From Portulaca oleracea (lineage: Eukaryota; Streptophyta; Magnoliopsida; Caryophyllales; Portulacaceae): DNA of 64,000 nt. Positions 22,301-33,023 of this stretch are shown here, one piece after another. The position numbers were made by a program, and so were the translations under genes. The DNA lies in contig CM055889.1 in NCBI GenBank assembly GCA_029582165.1, positions 15,246,841 through 15,310,840 of the forward strand, given 5' to 3'. The notes below the pieces were generated by a model. It saw only the letters and a list, made by a program, of their open reading frames with translations, was not told the DNA's origin and searched no databases. Within the stretch, counting starts at the first letter, position 1, and each line of letters opens with the position of its first letter.

Positions 22301-24497
22301 TTCAACACATGATGAATGAATAATGAGGCCATAATTCTCTACATTCTGACATCATACTTGTATCTTTTTGAAGGTTTACCAAGTCTTGGGTGATCTCAAG
22401 CTGGATTTCGACGAGCAACATGGTAACTATACACCAGGAACTTACCACAGAGAACTAGACCTCGACACTGCAACTGTCACTGTAAGGTATACTGTCGGCG
22501 ATGTTGAATTCACCAGAGAACACTTTGCGTCGAATCCTGATCAGGTTATTGTCACCAAGATCTCTGCCAGTAAACCGGGGTCTGTTTCGTTCAATGTCAC
22601 ATTGAGCAGCCAAAAGCAATACCGTTCCTCCACGAATGGCACAACCCAGATCATTATGGAAGGAAGTTGTCCTGGGAAGAGAAACCAAGCCGATGATCAT
22701 CTAGGAATCAAATTTTCTGCAGTCTTGAACTTAGAGATTAGTGGCGAAAATGGGGTGGTACATAATCTAGAGGGTCAGAAATTTAGAGTTGAAAATGCTG
22801 ATTCAGCAGTGATACTTCTGGTGGCTTCCTCTTCATTTGCAGGGCCATTTACTAAACCTTCTGAATCCAGCAAGAATCCAACTTCAGAAGCTATGGCTGC
22901 GATCAACGCTGTAAAGGGTGTCTCATATTCTGCTCTTTTGAGCCATCATTTGGATGACTACCAGAGACTCTTTCACCGCGTGTCTCTTCATCTGTCAAAG
23001 GGCGGCAATGACTCGTCAGACAGCTCCTTGCAGCGGCCCACATCTGAAAGGGTCCAGTCATTCAAAACCGATGAAGATCCTGGCATGGTGGAGCTGCTGT
23101 TTCAGTATGGCCGGTATTTGTTAATCTCAACCTCGAGGCCAGGAACTCAGCCTACAAATCTGCAAGGAATATGGAGCAAAGATGATACCCCACCATGGGA
23201 CTGTACGCCGCACTTGAACATCAACCTGCAGATGAACTACTGGCCTGCACTTGCCACCAATCTACACGAGTGCAACGAGCCCTTGTTGGATTTCATGTCA
23301 TCTCTTGCTGTCAATGGGATGAAAACCGCAAAAGTGAATTACGGGGCAAATGGGTGGGTGGCTCATCAGGTGTCTGACATTTGGGCTAAAACATCTCCTG
23401 ATGCAGGACAAGCCCTTTGGGCAATGTGGCCTATGGGTGGTGCTTGGTTATCAACTCACTTGTGGGAACATTACACTTACACTATGGACAGGGAGTTTCT
23501 AGAGAAAAAAGCATACCCTTTACTACAAGGAGCAACTTCATTTCTTTTGGACTGGTGGATTGAAGGAAAAGATGGTGGGTTTTTAGAAACTAACCCTTCG
23601 ACGTCTCCTGAGCATTTCTTCACAGCCCCAGATGGGAAGCAAGCGAGTGTAAGCTACTCGTCAACCATGGACATTGCTATAACTAAAGAAGTCTTTATTG
23701 CTTTCATTTCTGCTTCTGAGGTTCTAGGAAAAAGCAAGGATGATGATCTTGTCCAAAGGGTTTTGAAGGCTCAGGCTAGATTACCACCCTATAGAATTGC
23801 GCCTGATGGAGCCATCATGGAATGGGCTCAAGATTTTCATGACCCTGATCCGTTTCACAGACACGTGTCGCACTTATATGGTGTGTTTCCGGGCCATACA
23901 ATTACTCCCCAGGATAACCCTGAACTATGCAAAGCAGCAAACTACAGCCTCTACAAGAGAGGAGAAGATGGACCCGGGTGGTCAACTGTGTGGAAAGCTG
24001 CTCTCTGGGCACACCTTCAAAGCAGCGAGCACGCGTATCGAATGGTCAAGCATTTGTTCAACTTGGTGGACCCTGATCGCGAGGGGTCATTTGAAGGAGG
24101 ACTGTATAGCAATTTGTTCTCAGCGCATCCGCCTTTTCAGATTGATGCCAATTTTGGGTTCTCAGCTGCTGTTGCAGAAATGCTTGTTCAGAGCACTGAG
24201 AAAGATCTGCACCTCTTGCCAGCTCTTCCGGCGGATAAATGGCCTAATGGATGTGTCAAAGGGTTGAAGGCTCGAGGAGGCGTGACGGTCAATATTTGCT
24301 GGAGTAAGGGGGGCCTAAAGGAACTCGGGCTTTCGTCTGTTGGGTCGGGTTCAAGCTCTGTCAAAAGAGTGCATTACAGAGGGAAAACGATCACTGCGAG
24401 AATTTCATCTGGGAAAGTCTACACATTTGACAAGCAGTTGAAGTGTGTCAACACATATTCTTTATCTGATTACGGTCCATTTAACCAAAACATATAG
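16316..24497 (+). CDS. FUC95A: Alpha-L-fucosidase, glycoside hydrolase family 95
   Basis: Exons 16316-16583, 22127-22275 and 22374-24497 join in phase at GT/AG sites to 846 residues, close to Arabidopsis AXY8/FUC95A. GH95 enzymes remove alpha-1,2-linked fucose, in plants mainly from xyloglucan and other wall glycans in the apoplast. The N-terminus is a signal peptide. LPIGNGRLGAMV marks the N-terminal domain. The catalytic domain has HLNINLQMNYWPA (near residue 420), MEWAQDFHDPDPFHRHVSHL (near 620) and QIDANFGFSAAVAEML (near 728), the conserved GH95 blocks. I chose the ATG at 16316 because its MYSPKG is matched by MYSSKG in the tandem copy; an in-frame ATG 22 codons upstream (16250) is the alternative. 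Intron 1 is 5.5 kb and full of inverted-repeat elements; intron 2 is 98 bp. No lesions were seen. A broken tandem copy follows at 25474. Confidence 0.93.
16955..17436. mobile_element. Foldback/MITE element in fucosidase intron 1
   Basis: The left arm (tggtaatataccaacctttg onward) and the reverse complement of the right arm (atgataatataccgatcttt onward) match for over 100 bp. The palindrome continues inward through gttgatgtggcag / ctgccatgtcag and accggccccaac / attgggatggggtcg, almost to the centre. Non-coding. Confidence 0.8.
18428..18809. mobile_element. MITE with repeated catcttg...caagatg termini
   Basis: The left end acatcttggtgcaagatg plus ttaaccatcttg is the inverted match of the right end (aaccatcttg and agtcaagatgt). 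The interior shares the phrase tttcattactttga with the remnant at 60830-61042. It lies in intron 1 of the GH95 gene. Confidence 0.65.
18843..20102. mobile_element. Compound long palindrome of hAT-like foldback type
   Basis: 18843-19135 pairs with about 19755-20045, and about 19365-19540 pairs with 19610-19750. The left arm has about 220 bp of extra sequence. Termini carry gtttggcctag/ctaggccaaac motifs. The unit 19541-20102 alone has terminal inverted repeats of about 60 bp (tagtggttgtttggcctag against the reverse complement tagtgcttgtttggcctag). It therefore looks like two related elements in opposite orientation, or one large foldback. No reading frame. Confidence 0.75.
20372..20923. mobile_element. 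Foldback/MITE with internally repeated termini
   Basis: The ~130-bp terminal inverted repeats contain three spaced copies of a ggataataatgcactgaact-like unit. The right arm is the reverse complement (the gttctgggtgtattattgtt side pairs with aataatgcacccggaac). A second nested inverted pair, gacatgtcagctaatc and gattagctgacatgtc, lies inside. It shares the attggacaataat motif with the element at 16955-17436. Confidence 0.8.
21300..21668. mobile_element. MITE with gagcaagacac termini
   Basis: Left terminus ttttgagcaagacac...ttaagtgtcttg is inverted at 21625-21668 (agcaagacacttaa...cttgcctcaagacac). AT-rich interior, no frame. It lies in intron 1 of the GH95 gene. Confidence 0.6.
21850..22085. 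mobile_element. Degenerate MITE, family of 26046-26262
   Basis: The right end caggtaggtccacc...ggtataatt matches the right terminus of the better-preserved element at 26046-26262, and the interior has the same attcatta/ttacaaaattt phrases. The left terminus is weak. It lies only about 40 bp from exon 2 of the GH95 gene. Confidence 0.45.
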
Positions 24498-25473
24498 GAA
24501 AACAAACTGCCAATATCTTTTGTACTCGATTTTCTTCATTCAAGAGGATCTGTGAAGGCTAAGATGCACACAGTTTTAGTACTTCTGAAAGTAGCAATCA
24601 GAAAGTACCTCATGTTATATACATCAAAAATGAAAAAGTGTCTGTCATTGTAAAAAAGACACAGAAGAAAGACGCAGAAGGTATTATATTCACATTCATA
24701 TTTACTCGCTCTTTAAGGACTTTTCTTAGTAAACATGCGTGTATATTGGTCATAGACAGTGAAGAACATTGTATTACAATGGTAGTTAACTAACTAATGC
24801 AGATGAATGCATAAGGCTCAAGGAATGAAAAAAGAATATCTTGTAACACAAGTGTTGACCTTGTTCATCATAATGCCCATGGAAGACACCAGATTTACCA
24901 ATGAGTACAATAAAATACTGACAACATGTTTTGTGCTGAATTCATGTGTAATTATTTAGAGTTTGGACCCATCACAATATGCCAACCAATGCCAACTCGA
25001 TATCGTACACTACTATACAATTCCCTGAGACTATATTCATTCGAGCTTATTACAGTCGACATGGAGTACAAATTGGTGATACATGCCAACTGCAAGATGT
25101 AATAAAATAAAGCCTCGTGCCTGGCTACATTATGTAAAAGGGAAAGAGTGCAAGATCACTTACAGAATAAGAAATACCATTCAGAATACATGACAAATCA
25201 CATAATCTCGAAATTAATTGTTAAATTCTTCACCTAGATCGACACTAAAAGAAATAGATTAAACTCCGGAATCATAAACAATGCCTAGGATCATAAATAT
25301 ATGTAAATAATGCAATGGATATCATTGTTTAACTCTACTACAACTAAGAAATAGGGGGCAGAAGGTCAATGCCTGCCATGTCTATTTCAAGAAATACTCA
25401 AGTGCACATAAATACCAAATTGGAGGTTATGGTGAAGCAAAACAAGCATAGGAAATCCTGATTACATTTCCCC
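24498..25473. other. Spacer between tandem GH95 genes
   Basis: Holds the 3' untranslated region of the intact fucosidase gene and the presumed promoter of the broken copy. No other gene or repeat was recognised. Confidence 0.5.
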
Positions 25474-28400
25474 ATGTACTCTTCGAAGGGTTTCTACTTG
25501 TCTTTCTCCCTCATCATCTTATTCTTGTTTGTCATGTACTATGGCCAAGGGTTGGGTACCATCTGAACTTCTTACTATCAATGGTATGTATTACTTCTTA
25601 CCATATGTTTTCAAACATAGTTGCTCTTGTTTTGGTTCTTTTTTTTTTAAAAAAAAATTTCCCTAGTTGTGTGTGTAATGTATGTCCAATAAGTTATAAT
25701 TTGAGAATGATTTTATAGTCATGTGATGTCTAGTCTTTGTATGGATATGTTATTGAGAAAATAAATGCAAGACTAAAGGGGTAAGAACTCAATGTGGGAA
25801 CCCAGATCATGAAAAAACTACAAGTGACACAAATTGATAGAAATTACACCAAATGATCTCGTTCTAGGATCAATAGACAAAGAGATTATTGTAGTTCACA
25901 CAAAGTCTCACCAATTGGAATACAAAATTACTAAACATCTGGATGCATACACCTCATCAATCATCCCATGGGAGTCACCCCCAAATTTGGATAAAAGGAA
26001 AAAGGTAGTACCAAATTCTCTCCATATATAGGGCGGAGCTCAATCGTTATATGGTCCATCGTGGTGTATCTACCTGTACACCACTTATATTAAAATTTTA
26101 AAATATTTCATCAATATTAATTATAAAATTCATCATAAATATATCAATATTATTACAAAATTCATCAATATTTTTTATAGAAATTCATCATATAAAAAAG
26201 TAATGTATTTCAATACATGTGGTGTACCTAGGTAGGTACACCACGGTGGACGGTATAATTTGCGGGAGGAGCTCCTTCAAAGTCTAAACTACCTTGGCTC
26301 CAATTAGATAGGTTCTTACCTGTCTCAAGAACAAAGCTGTATTAGCAGCAAAAGGAAAGAGATAGCAAATGAATTAAATGAAAAATGTTATCAACTGATC
26401 TTTTGAACCAATTCTTTATTCTGCTTCATTGTCCATAGTAAGTTAGTAACTACTTATCATGTTGTAGACTTGTATATTTGAAGTGTGCATTCATGACTAG
26501 TTACACCCTTTTGCTTCTAAGTTCTAAGAACTGCAAGACATGTTATTTTTCATACTTGTGAGTGAACATATAGTTTTCTAAGCGAACTTGTGCCCCATAT
26601 ATCTCACTTGAGCAGAGGACACACTCTGGATGGGTGCGCCTGGAGACTATACAAATCCTAATGCTTTAAAGGCATTAGCAAATGTCAGAAAGCTCGTGGA
26701 TGATGGCGAATATGTCAAAGCTTCTGCCATGGCGGACAATTACCTCACCGGTAGTTCACCTGAGGTGTGCACCATTCTGTCTACATAAGTACATTATTCT
26801 GAATAAATCGATCGTACACAATTGCAACATAAATGGGGTCATATACATTCTGTTCTGACTTTGTACTTGCTACTGTGAAGGCTTACCAAGTAATGGGTAC
26901 TCTCAAGCTGGATTTCGACAAGCAGCATGCTAGTTATAAACCAGGAAGTTATCACAGAGAACTTGACCTGGACACAGCAACTGCTACTGTCAAGTACACT
27001 GTGGATGATGTTGAATTCTACAGAGAACACTTTGTGTCAAACCCTGATCAAGTTATTGTCACAAGGATCTCAGCTAGTAAACCTGCTTTGGTTTCGTTTA
27101 CTGTCTCATTAGACTCTCAGTTGAAGTATCGTACCTCCATCAATGGCAAAAACCAGATCGTTATGGAGGGTATTTCATATTTGCCCTGGGCCAACAGGCA
27201 AAGATGATGGTCAAGGGATCAAATTTCTTCCTTTCTTAACTTACAGATTAGTGGGAAAAAGGGGGTCGTTCGTAGTGTAGATAATCAGAAGTTGAGTGTT
27301 CAAAATGCAGATTCGGTAGTGATTCTCCTAGTGGGTTCGTCTTCATTTTCTGGGCCGTTTACCAGGCCTTTAGACTCCAGAAAGAATCCAACCTCAGAAG
27401 CTCTCGCCATGATCAACACTGCAAAGAGTCTCTTGTATTCTGCTCTTTATGCGCGCCATTTGGGTGACTACCAGAGGTTGTTTCATAGAGTTTCTCTTCA
27501 TCTGTCAAGAGGCAATAATGATCCAGCCAACTCCTTGAAGCCTACATCTCAGAGGGTTCGGTCATTTAAAATCGACAAAGATCCTGCAATGGTGGAGCTC
27601 TTGTTTCAGTATGGTCGGTATCTGTTGATCTCAAGCTCGAGGAACTCAGCCTGCCTATCTCCAAGGAATATGGAGCAAAGACAACACCCCATCGTGGAAC
27701 GGTGCACCTCATTTGAACATCAATCTTCAGATGACCTACTGGCTGTCTCTTTCAACCAATCTCAACGAATGCCACGAGCCCTTGCTCGATACCATATCTT
27801 CTTTAGCAGTCAGTGAGATGAAACCGCGAAAGTGAACTATGGGGCAAATGGGTGGGTGGTGCATCAGGTGTCTGACATATGGGCAAAAACATCTCCTGAT
27901 GCAGGACAAGCTCTTTGGGCACTTTGGCCCATGGGAGGGGCTTGGCTTTCGACTCACCTATGGGAACATTACACTTACACAATGGACAAGGGGTTTCTTG
28001 AGAAAAAAGCATACCCTTTACTACAAGGAGCAGCATCGTTTCTGTTAGATTGGTTGATTGAAGGAAAAGATGGCGGGTTTTTAGAGACCAACCCTTCGAC
28101 GTCTCCTGAGCATTTGTTCAGGGCTCCGGATGGGAGGAATGAAAGTGTGAGCTACTCATCAACCATGGACATCGCAATAACTAGAGAAGTATTCAAAGAC
28201 ATTGTCGCAGCTGCTGAGGTTCTTGGAAGAAGCAAAGATAGCATTATCCAGAGTGTTCTCAGGGCTCAAGCCAGGCTACCCCCTTACAGAATAGCGAAAA
28301 ATGGAGGCCTGATGGAGTGGGCTAAGGACTTTCAGGACCCTGATCCATTACACAGACACTTGTCACACTTGTACGGTGTGTTTCCGGGTCATACAATTAC

Positions 28401-28953
28401 TCGTGAAGCGAACCCTGAGCTCAGCAAAGCAGCAAGCTTTAGCCTGTACAAAAGAGGCGAGGAAGGACCAGGGTGGTCAACTGTGTGGAAAACTGTTCTG
28501 TGGGCCCACCTGAGGAACAGTGAGTGTGCTTATCGAATGGTCAAGCACATGTTCATCTTGGTCAACCCAGATCGAGATGAGAGCACATTCGAAGGAGGGT
28601 TGTATAGTAATTTGTTCTCTGCACACCCGCCTTTTCAGATTGATGGAAACTTGGGATTCCCAGCTGCTGTCGCAGAAATGCTTGTTCAGAGCAGTGTGAC
28701 GGACGTTTACATATTGCCTGCTCTTCCAGGGGACAAATGGCCTAATGGATGTGTCAAAGGGTTGAGGGCTCGAGGAGGAATAACTGTCGATATTTGCTGG
28801 AGTAATGGAGAACTGCAGGAAGTCGGCATTTGGTTATCAGTTGGCTCTAATGCTGTCAAAAGAGTACATTACAGAAGGAATATGGTGACAGTGAAGCTTA
28901 CATCTGGTAAAGTCTACACATTCAATCAGCAGTTGAAGTGTGTCAACTGTTAA
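25474..28953 (+). pseudogene. Tandem GH95 alpha-L-fucosidase pseudogene
   Basis: The exon layout copies the intact gene: exon 1 25474-25583, exon 2 26616-26764 (149 bp, the same length), exon 3 26881-28953. Exon 1 has lost about 150 bp, joining the signal peptide (MYSSKGFYLSF) to the PSELLTIN block out of frame, with TGA at 25564-25566. Exon 3 has frameshifts near 27170 and 27235, a five-base loss near 27641 relative to copy 1, and a one-base loss near 27815 giving TGA at 27814-27816. The last 374 codons (from 27832) are open and well conserved. Even ignoring frameshifts, conserved blocks have changed: NLQMTYWLS for NLQMNYWPA and QIDGNLGF for QIDANFGF. This is decay after tandem duplication of the gene at 16316. 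Sequence error could explain single shifts but not the exon 1 deletion. Confidence 0.9.
26046..26262. mobile_element. MITE with ~35-bp terminal inverted repeats
   Basis: Left terminus tggtccatcgtggtgtatct / acctgtacaccac is inverted at the right (gtggtgtacctaggtaggta / caccacggtgga). AT-rich interior. It lies in intron 1 of the fucosidase pseudogene. Confidence 0.8.
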
Positions 28954-29689
28954 ACACATTTCTTCAACTTACCAGATTCTGTTCAATGGAATACTTGGGA
29001 AAACAACTCCTTAAGGGCATCCTCTATTGTATCTCAGCATTCAATTTTTTCGCAGCATTATTCAGCATAAACTTAGGTTCGTCGATTGTACTAAACTTTC
29101 CTTTACCCAAAAGGGCTTATGTTCTGTACAAAGCCCTGTCCCCCCTCATGCACATATAAGAATGTGAGGGCTTGTGAAGATGGAAAAAAATTCTTACACA
29201 CGATTGTAAACATAAAGAAAACAGTTCCTGTTGCGTGTTGGCAAAATGTACTTGATCGATCAGTTGGATTGATTTTACAAATTCAAGGGAAAATCTCACA
29301 TTCCACATTCCGTTGGTATACAACGAAAAACCCATAAGGATTCAATTAACTGCGAAAAATATATAAGAAAGCAGCAGAACACGAATTATATACTCGATGC
29401 TCATGGCAGTCGTCATTATCGTTTGGGGATGAAATTGGTTCATTAACTATCAGTATTCTTGGGACCTTGTCGAAATCTTTATCATTTAGGATGTGAATTA
29501 GGTTTGTGGTGTTGTTAACCACTAGAACAATATAATTAAAAACATCAACATCAACATCATCATAGTTGTTCACAAGCTTTCATTGATCAGATTGCTGTCT
29601 CACTTCTGATTCTGCTGTAAATGTAATCTATTGGATATGGGAATTACAGAGGCAAACAACCAAAATTTAAAAATTAAAAAAAGCAAAGG
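28954..29689. other. 3' flank of GH95 pseudogene
   Basis: No gene recognised. Short open frames here have no family features. Confidence 0.4.
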
Positions 29690-29762
29690 CGCCCACCGTG
29701 GAGCTCGAACCCACGACCACAAGGTTAAGAGCATTGCGCTCTACCGACTGAGCTAGACGGGC
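29690..29762 (-). tRNA. tRNA-Lys (anticodon CTT), possibly decaying
   Basis: Read on the minus strand, 73 nt fold as a full cloverleaf without intron: acceptor GCCCGTC/GGTGGGC, D arm GCTC/GAGC, anticodon loop CTCTTAA (anticodon CTT), T loop TTCGAGC, discriminator G. Two changes from the usual plant tRNA-Lys(CTT) are visible. Anticodon-stem position 30 is T opposite C40, a mismatch. Position 61 is T, turning the invariant G53-C61 pair into G-U and altering the internal B box. It lies between the GH95 pseudogene and the NFD6/NOXY2-like gene. It may be a functional variant or a tRNA pseudogene. Confidence 0.9.
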
Positions 29763-29934
29763 TTGTTGATTATTAGTTTTAACAAAAATTATTAATACTA
29801 TAATGTAAATCCCAAGCCAGGCTGAGCCAGAAAACTTTGATGACTTTGGGGTTAACCTTAAACCCCAATCCCTGGATCCTAAAACCCTGCTGTGTTGTGT
29901 ATCTGTGAATCTGTGGAAGAAAAAGTAGGCAAAA

Positions 29935-30526
29935 ATGGGTGGGCGCTACGCATCATTGTGTAGATCAGTAATGTCCTCCGCCAGGGCCTCCGCCCTCCGT
30001 ACACCTCCGGCGGGTATACCTCGCCTCCGTCCTCCTCCCTCCTCCGCCCATCGCCGCCGCATCTCCTTTGCTCCTCCCCGGTCCCCCCCCCCCCCCCCCC
30101 CGATTTACATTCTATTCTGCCATCTTTGAATCTTCCGTCTCTTATATCTCATCTGCATTTGCCCACTTACTAGTTAATTTTGTAGTTTTTCTGAATGTTT
30201 CTCGTATCCAAATTGGGACCTCTCTAAAGTCTAAAGGCTTATAAAAATAGTCTCTTTGTATGAAACTTTGTAATTCAAATTGGATACTTGAATAAGTTTT
30301 GCATTATTGTTATAGAATTAATGCTGCTCAATTCAGGGTTTGTTTCAGTTTCAGAGGAGTAACTTTATATGTAATTGATTGTAGGAGTTTTGGAGAGTTA
30401 GGATGCACGCAGTCATTGCTACCATTCGGTGCTGCTCCTCGTTTGGCTGCGAACATGTCTGCTCAAGCACGGGCTTGTTGCGAGCTCTCCTACGGTACCT
30501 TCTGCCGCACTTGTGAGGATGGCTAA
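29935..30526 (+). CDS. NFD6/NOXY2-like small mitochondrial protein
   Basis: Exon 1 29935-30080 and exon 2 30385-30526 join in phase (CG|G) to a 95-residue protein. The first half is Arg/Ser/Pro-rich with no acidic residues after the start (MGGRYASLCRSVMSSARAS), as in a mitochondrial presequence. Exon 2 carries ELGCTQSLLPFGAAPRLAAN and ends ELSYGTFCRTCEDG. These match the short ELGC-QSLLP and LSxGTxC blocks of the plant NUCLEAR FUSION DEFECTIVE 6 / NONRESPONDING TO OXYLIPINS 2 family, small mitochondrial proteins affecting gametophyte nuclear fusion and oxylipin response. The donor is odd: GT followed by 19 C residues (30083-30101). The acceptor is ttgtag at 30379-30384. Family members are often alternatively spliced at the 3' end; this was not resolved here. 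Confidence 0.72.
30083..30101. repeat. C19 homopolymer at the 5' splice site
   Basis: Nineteen C residues start two bases after the exon 1 boundary of the NFD6/NOXY2-like gene. Confidence 0.85.
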
Positions 30527-31197
30527 TAGTATATTTGTGAGTCTGTTTCCGGGTCATATTTCATGATTTACTTGTCAAGTCTTCTGCGTGATTTTGCGTG
30601 ATTTATGTGTTGTTTGGTTTGTCGGTTCGAGTGATATAGTATTTTGCATGTCGATTGTATCAATGTAGGAATAAGATGTTGGTTACATTGTGAGTGTGCT
30701 TTCTTTTGCGTCCGAGCTTGGTTGTTGAGATAAAATTGGAATTCGAATTTATAGGGACGAACGGAAAGGATGGGTGATTTTGCTTGAAGTTTTCATCCAT
30801 CGGAAGGACGGAGGCTCTGGATTTGTAGGTTAATATCTTGCTCCTTCTTTCTTTTTAGTTAACATATTATATGTCCTGCTTGCGGTGATTTTATTTGACT
30901 ATGTAGGGTGAGGATCTATTTATTCAACAACAATGTGTATGGAGTTTGTCAAGGACTGAAAACAAGAGAAATCCTGATTGATGATTCTGGGAACAGTCCT
31001 ATAAATGTATTTTATACATCTGATGGCATAAAAAGTTAATATTTATTGTGCCCTCTGGGTTTTTTTTATCCCTCATATCTTTTATGTGCACGTATTTCTG
31101 TTGCGTGCAACTTTCAAATGAGTGGCTTGCCTTTGATGCACAACATTGTTATGGTATGGATAATAGTTGCAAACTCATGCTGAGATTAAGTTGGCAT

Positions 31198-31486
31198 TAG
31201 CGCTGGCAAAAATTCGGATCCGGGTAAATTCGGGTCGTACAAATTCAGACAATGGCAAAATTCAGACGAGAAATTCATGTTCAGACTCTGTTTTATTTCG
31301 GGTCGAACCGGGTCGGACAATTCGGACGAAACTAAAATTGGGTTCAGACAATAGAAAAAAGAGAAATTTTATGTCCGTATATTCGGACAATTCGGTCAAT
31401 ATCAAAATTCGGACGAAAAATCTATGTCCAAACCCGATTTTTTCCGGGTCGGGTAATTCAGGTCGGACAAAATTTTGCCAGCTCTA
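31198..31486. mobile_element. hAT-type MITE with 8-bp target duplication
   Basis: Termini tagcgctggcaaaaatt and aattttgccagctcta are inverted repeats, flanked by a perfect 8-bp duplication GTTGGCAT (31190-31197 and 31487-31494). An 8-bp TSD with such TIRs is diagnostic of hAT-derived elements. The interior is a degenerate array of ttcggacaa/tcgggtcgg motifs. The open frame through it is a by-product of the array. Confidence 0.9.
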
Positions 31487-32878
31487 GTTGGCATCCTATC
31501 TCTGTTGATCCTGATATCCTCCTTTTCGATGGTTTCCATTGATAGTTAGTGTCAAATACGAGCCTTTGTTGCTCCAACATGCTAAACACGGCTGTTCATT
31601 TTCCTATCCTTGGTCTTTTCGTCCAAGATTTCATGTCAAAGTGATTCCAACTTTTGTTGCGTTCCTGTCATAAAAGTTTATTGGGTAGACCACTTTTTTT
31701 TTTTATAGTAGAAAGATATGTATTAATAATAGGGTTAAAAGAACTGATGCTCAACTAGGACCATACAAAGTTATTGGATAGACCATTTAATATTGTACGA
31801 GCAGTGATTGCTAAGTCAATTGTCTTTGATCTTCCGGCATGTGATGACAATATTAATAACCTTGCATTAGCTGCGTTGTCGTCAATTAAGACATTGGCAG
31901 TATTTCATGAAAAAGAACAATAACATAAGCTTTAACGCTAACGGTTGGGCTTCTTTGTGGTTTTGTTTCTTAGAAATTCATCAGGCTTCTGTCTTCTCAT
32001 TATCATCCTTCCTACATACTTTCTCACTTTTCCATACTTTGTGTGGTTGTGTGTGTGTTTTGTCACACCTTGGAATAAAATTTACCCCCTTCCTTGTTTA
32101 TCAAGGGGGAAGATCTAACTATCAAACAAGCAAGCCCATATTGTTGTGACTAACATTCCCTATATAGGAATCTATTGAAAACGATGCATAATTGAATTGC
32201 ACTTCATGTGTTAGGTTTGTTTAGTGTTGGACTAGTTGGGCTAATGAACAATTTTTCTGAGGTTTATACGGTTTTGAGGCTAATGTGCTAGAGCGATTGA
32301 TTGTCTGGTACGGTCATTTATCTTCTTGATTGTCTGGCATGTTTATCCTTTCCATTCAGATTGATAATATCTTTTTATACGTTACAATTTGATGTGCTAG
32401 AGCAGTCAGCATACTAAAAATTAAACACCACCCCCCGCCACCACAACCATATGATGATTACATAGAAAGGGCCTCTAAAGAAGAGAGTGAGGTGTCCCTC
32501 TTATGGAACAAATCGGTTGAAGCGCAAGCATGAATGAAATCTTCTTTGTTCTGTTGCATTCTCCTACATATGACGAAATCATTGATTTCTTTTATTCCTA
32601 GTTAGTATTAGCTGTACCAATCATGACAATGCATAAGTTAGCTAGCTGTCCTGAAAATGCAAAGTCAGGCTTCACAAGGATAAACCTAAGTTGATGATCT
32701 TGGATTCCCCCTCCACCCCAATGTCATTTGCAACTTGCCAGTTTAAGGGTAAGAGTGGCATTCTTTCAGTTTGTATGAGGAACAGTACTTGCTCTTCTTT
32801 TCTCTTGGTTGAATTAGAATATTGTGAATGACAATTGTTTGTATCTTAGTTTGTGTTTACCATATTGTTTGTGCGTGA

Positions 32879-33023
32879 AAATAGTTACCTGGAAGGCTGG
32901 AACGCATCCCGGATCGTTTGGTCCGGAATGTGGGTTGGTACATTTTGCAAATTTAGTTTAATTTTGGCTCTGGATTGTTCATTCCCGGAATGGGGATCAT
33001 AGGGGTGTAGAGAGATCCCCGTA
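32879..33023. mobile_element. Degenerate MITE related to 43218-43352
   Basis: Begins atagttacctgg...ggaacgc and ends ccccgtaactat, the same termini (catagttacc...ggtaactatg) as the intact element at 43218-43352. A target duplication was not recognised. Confidence 0.5.

Noticed and set aside
31167..31487. 106-codon plus-strand frame
   Set aside because: It reads through the repeat array of a hAT MITE; the repeated RT/SGR-type residues follow the tandem units.
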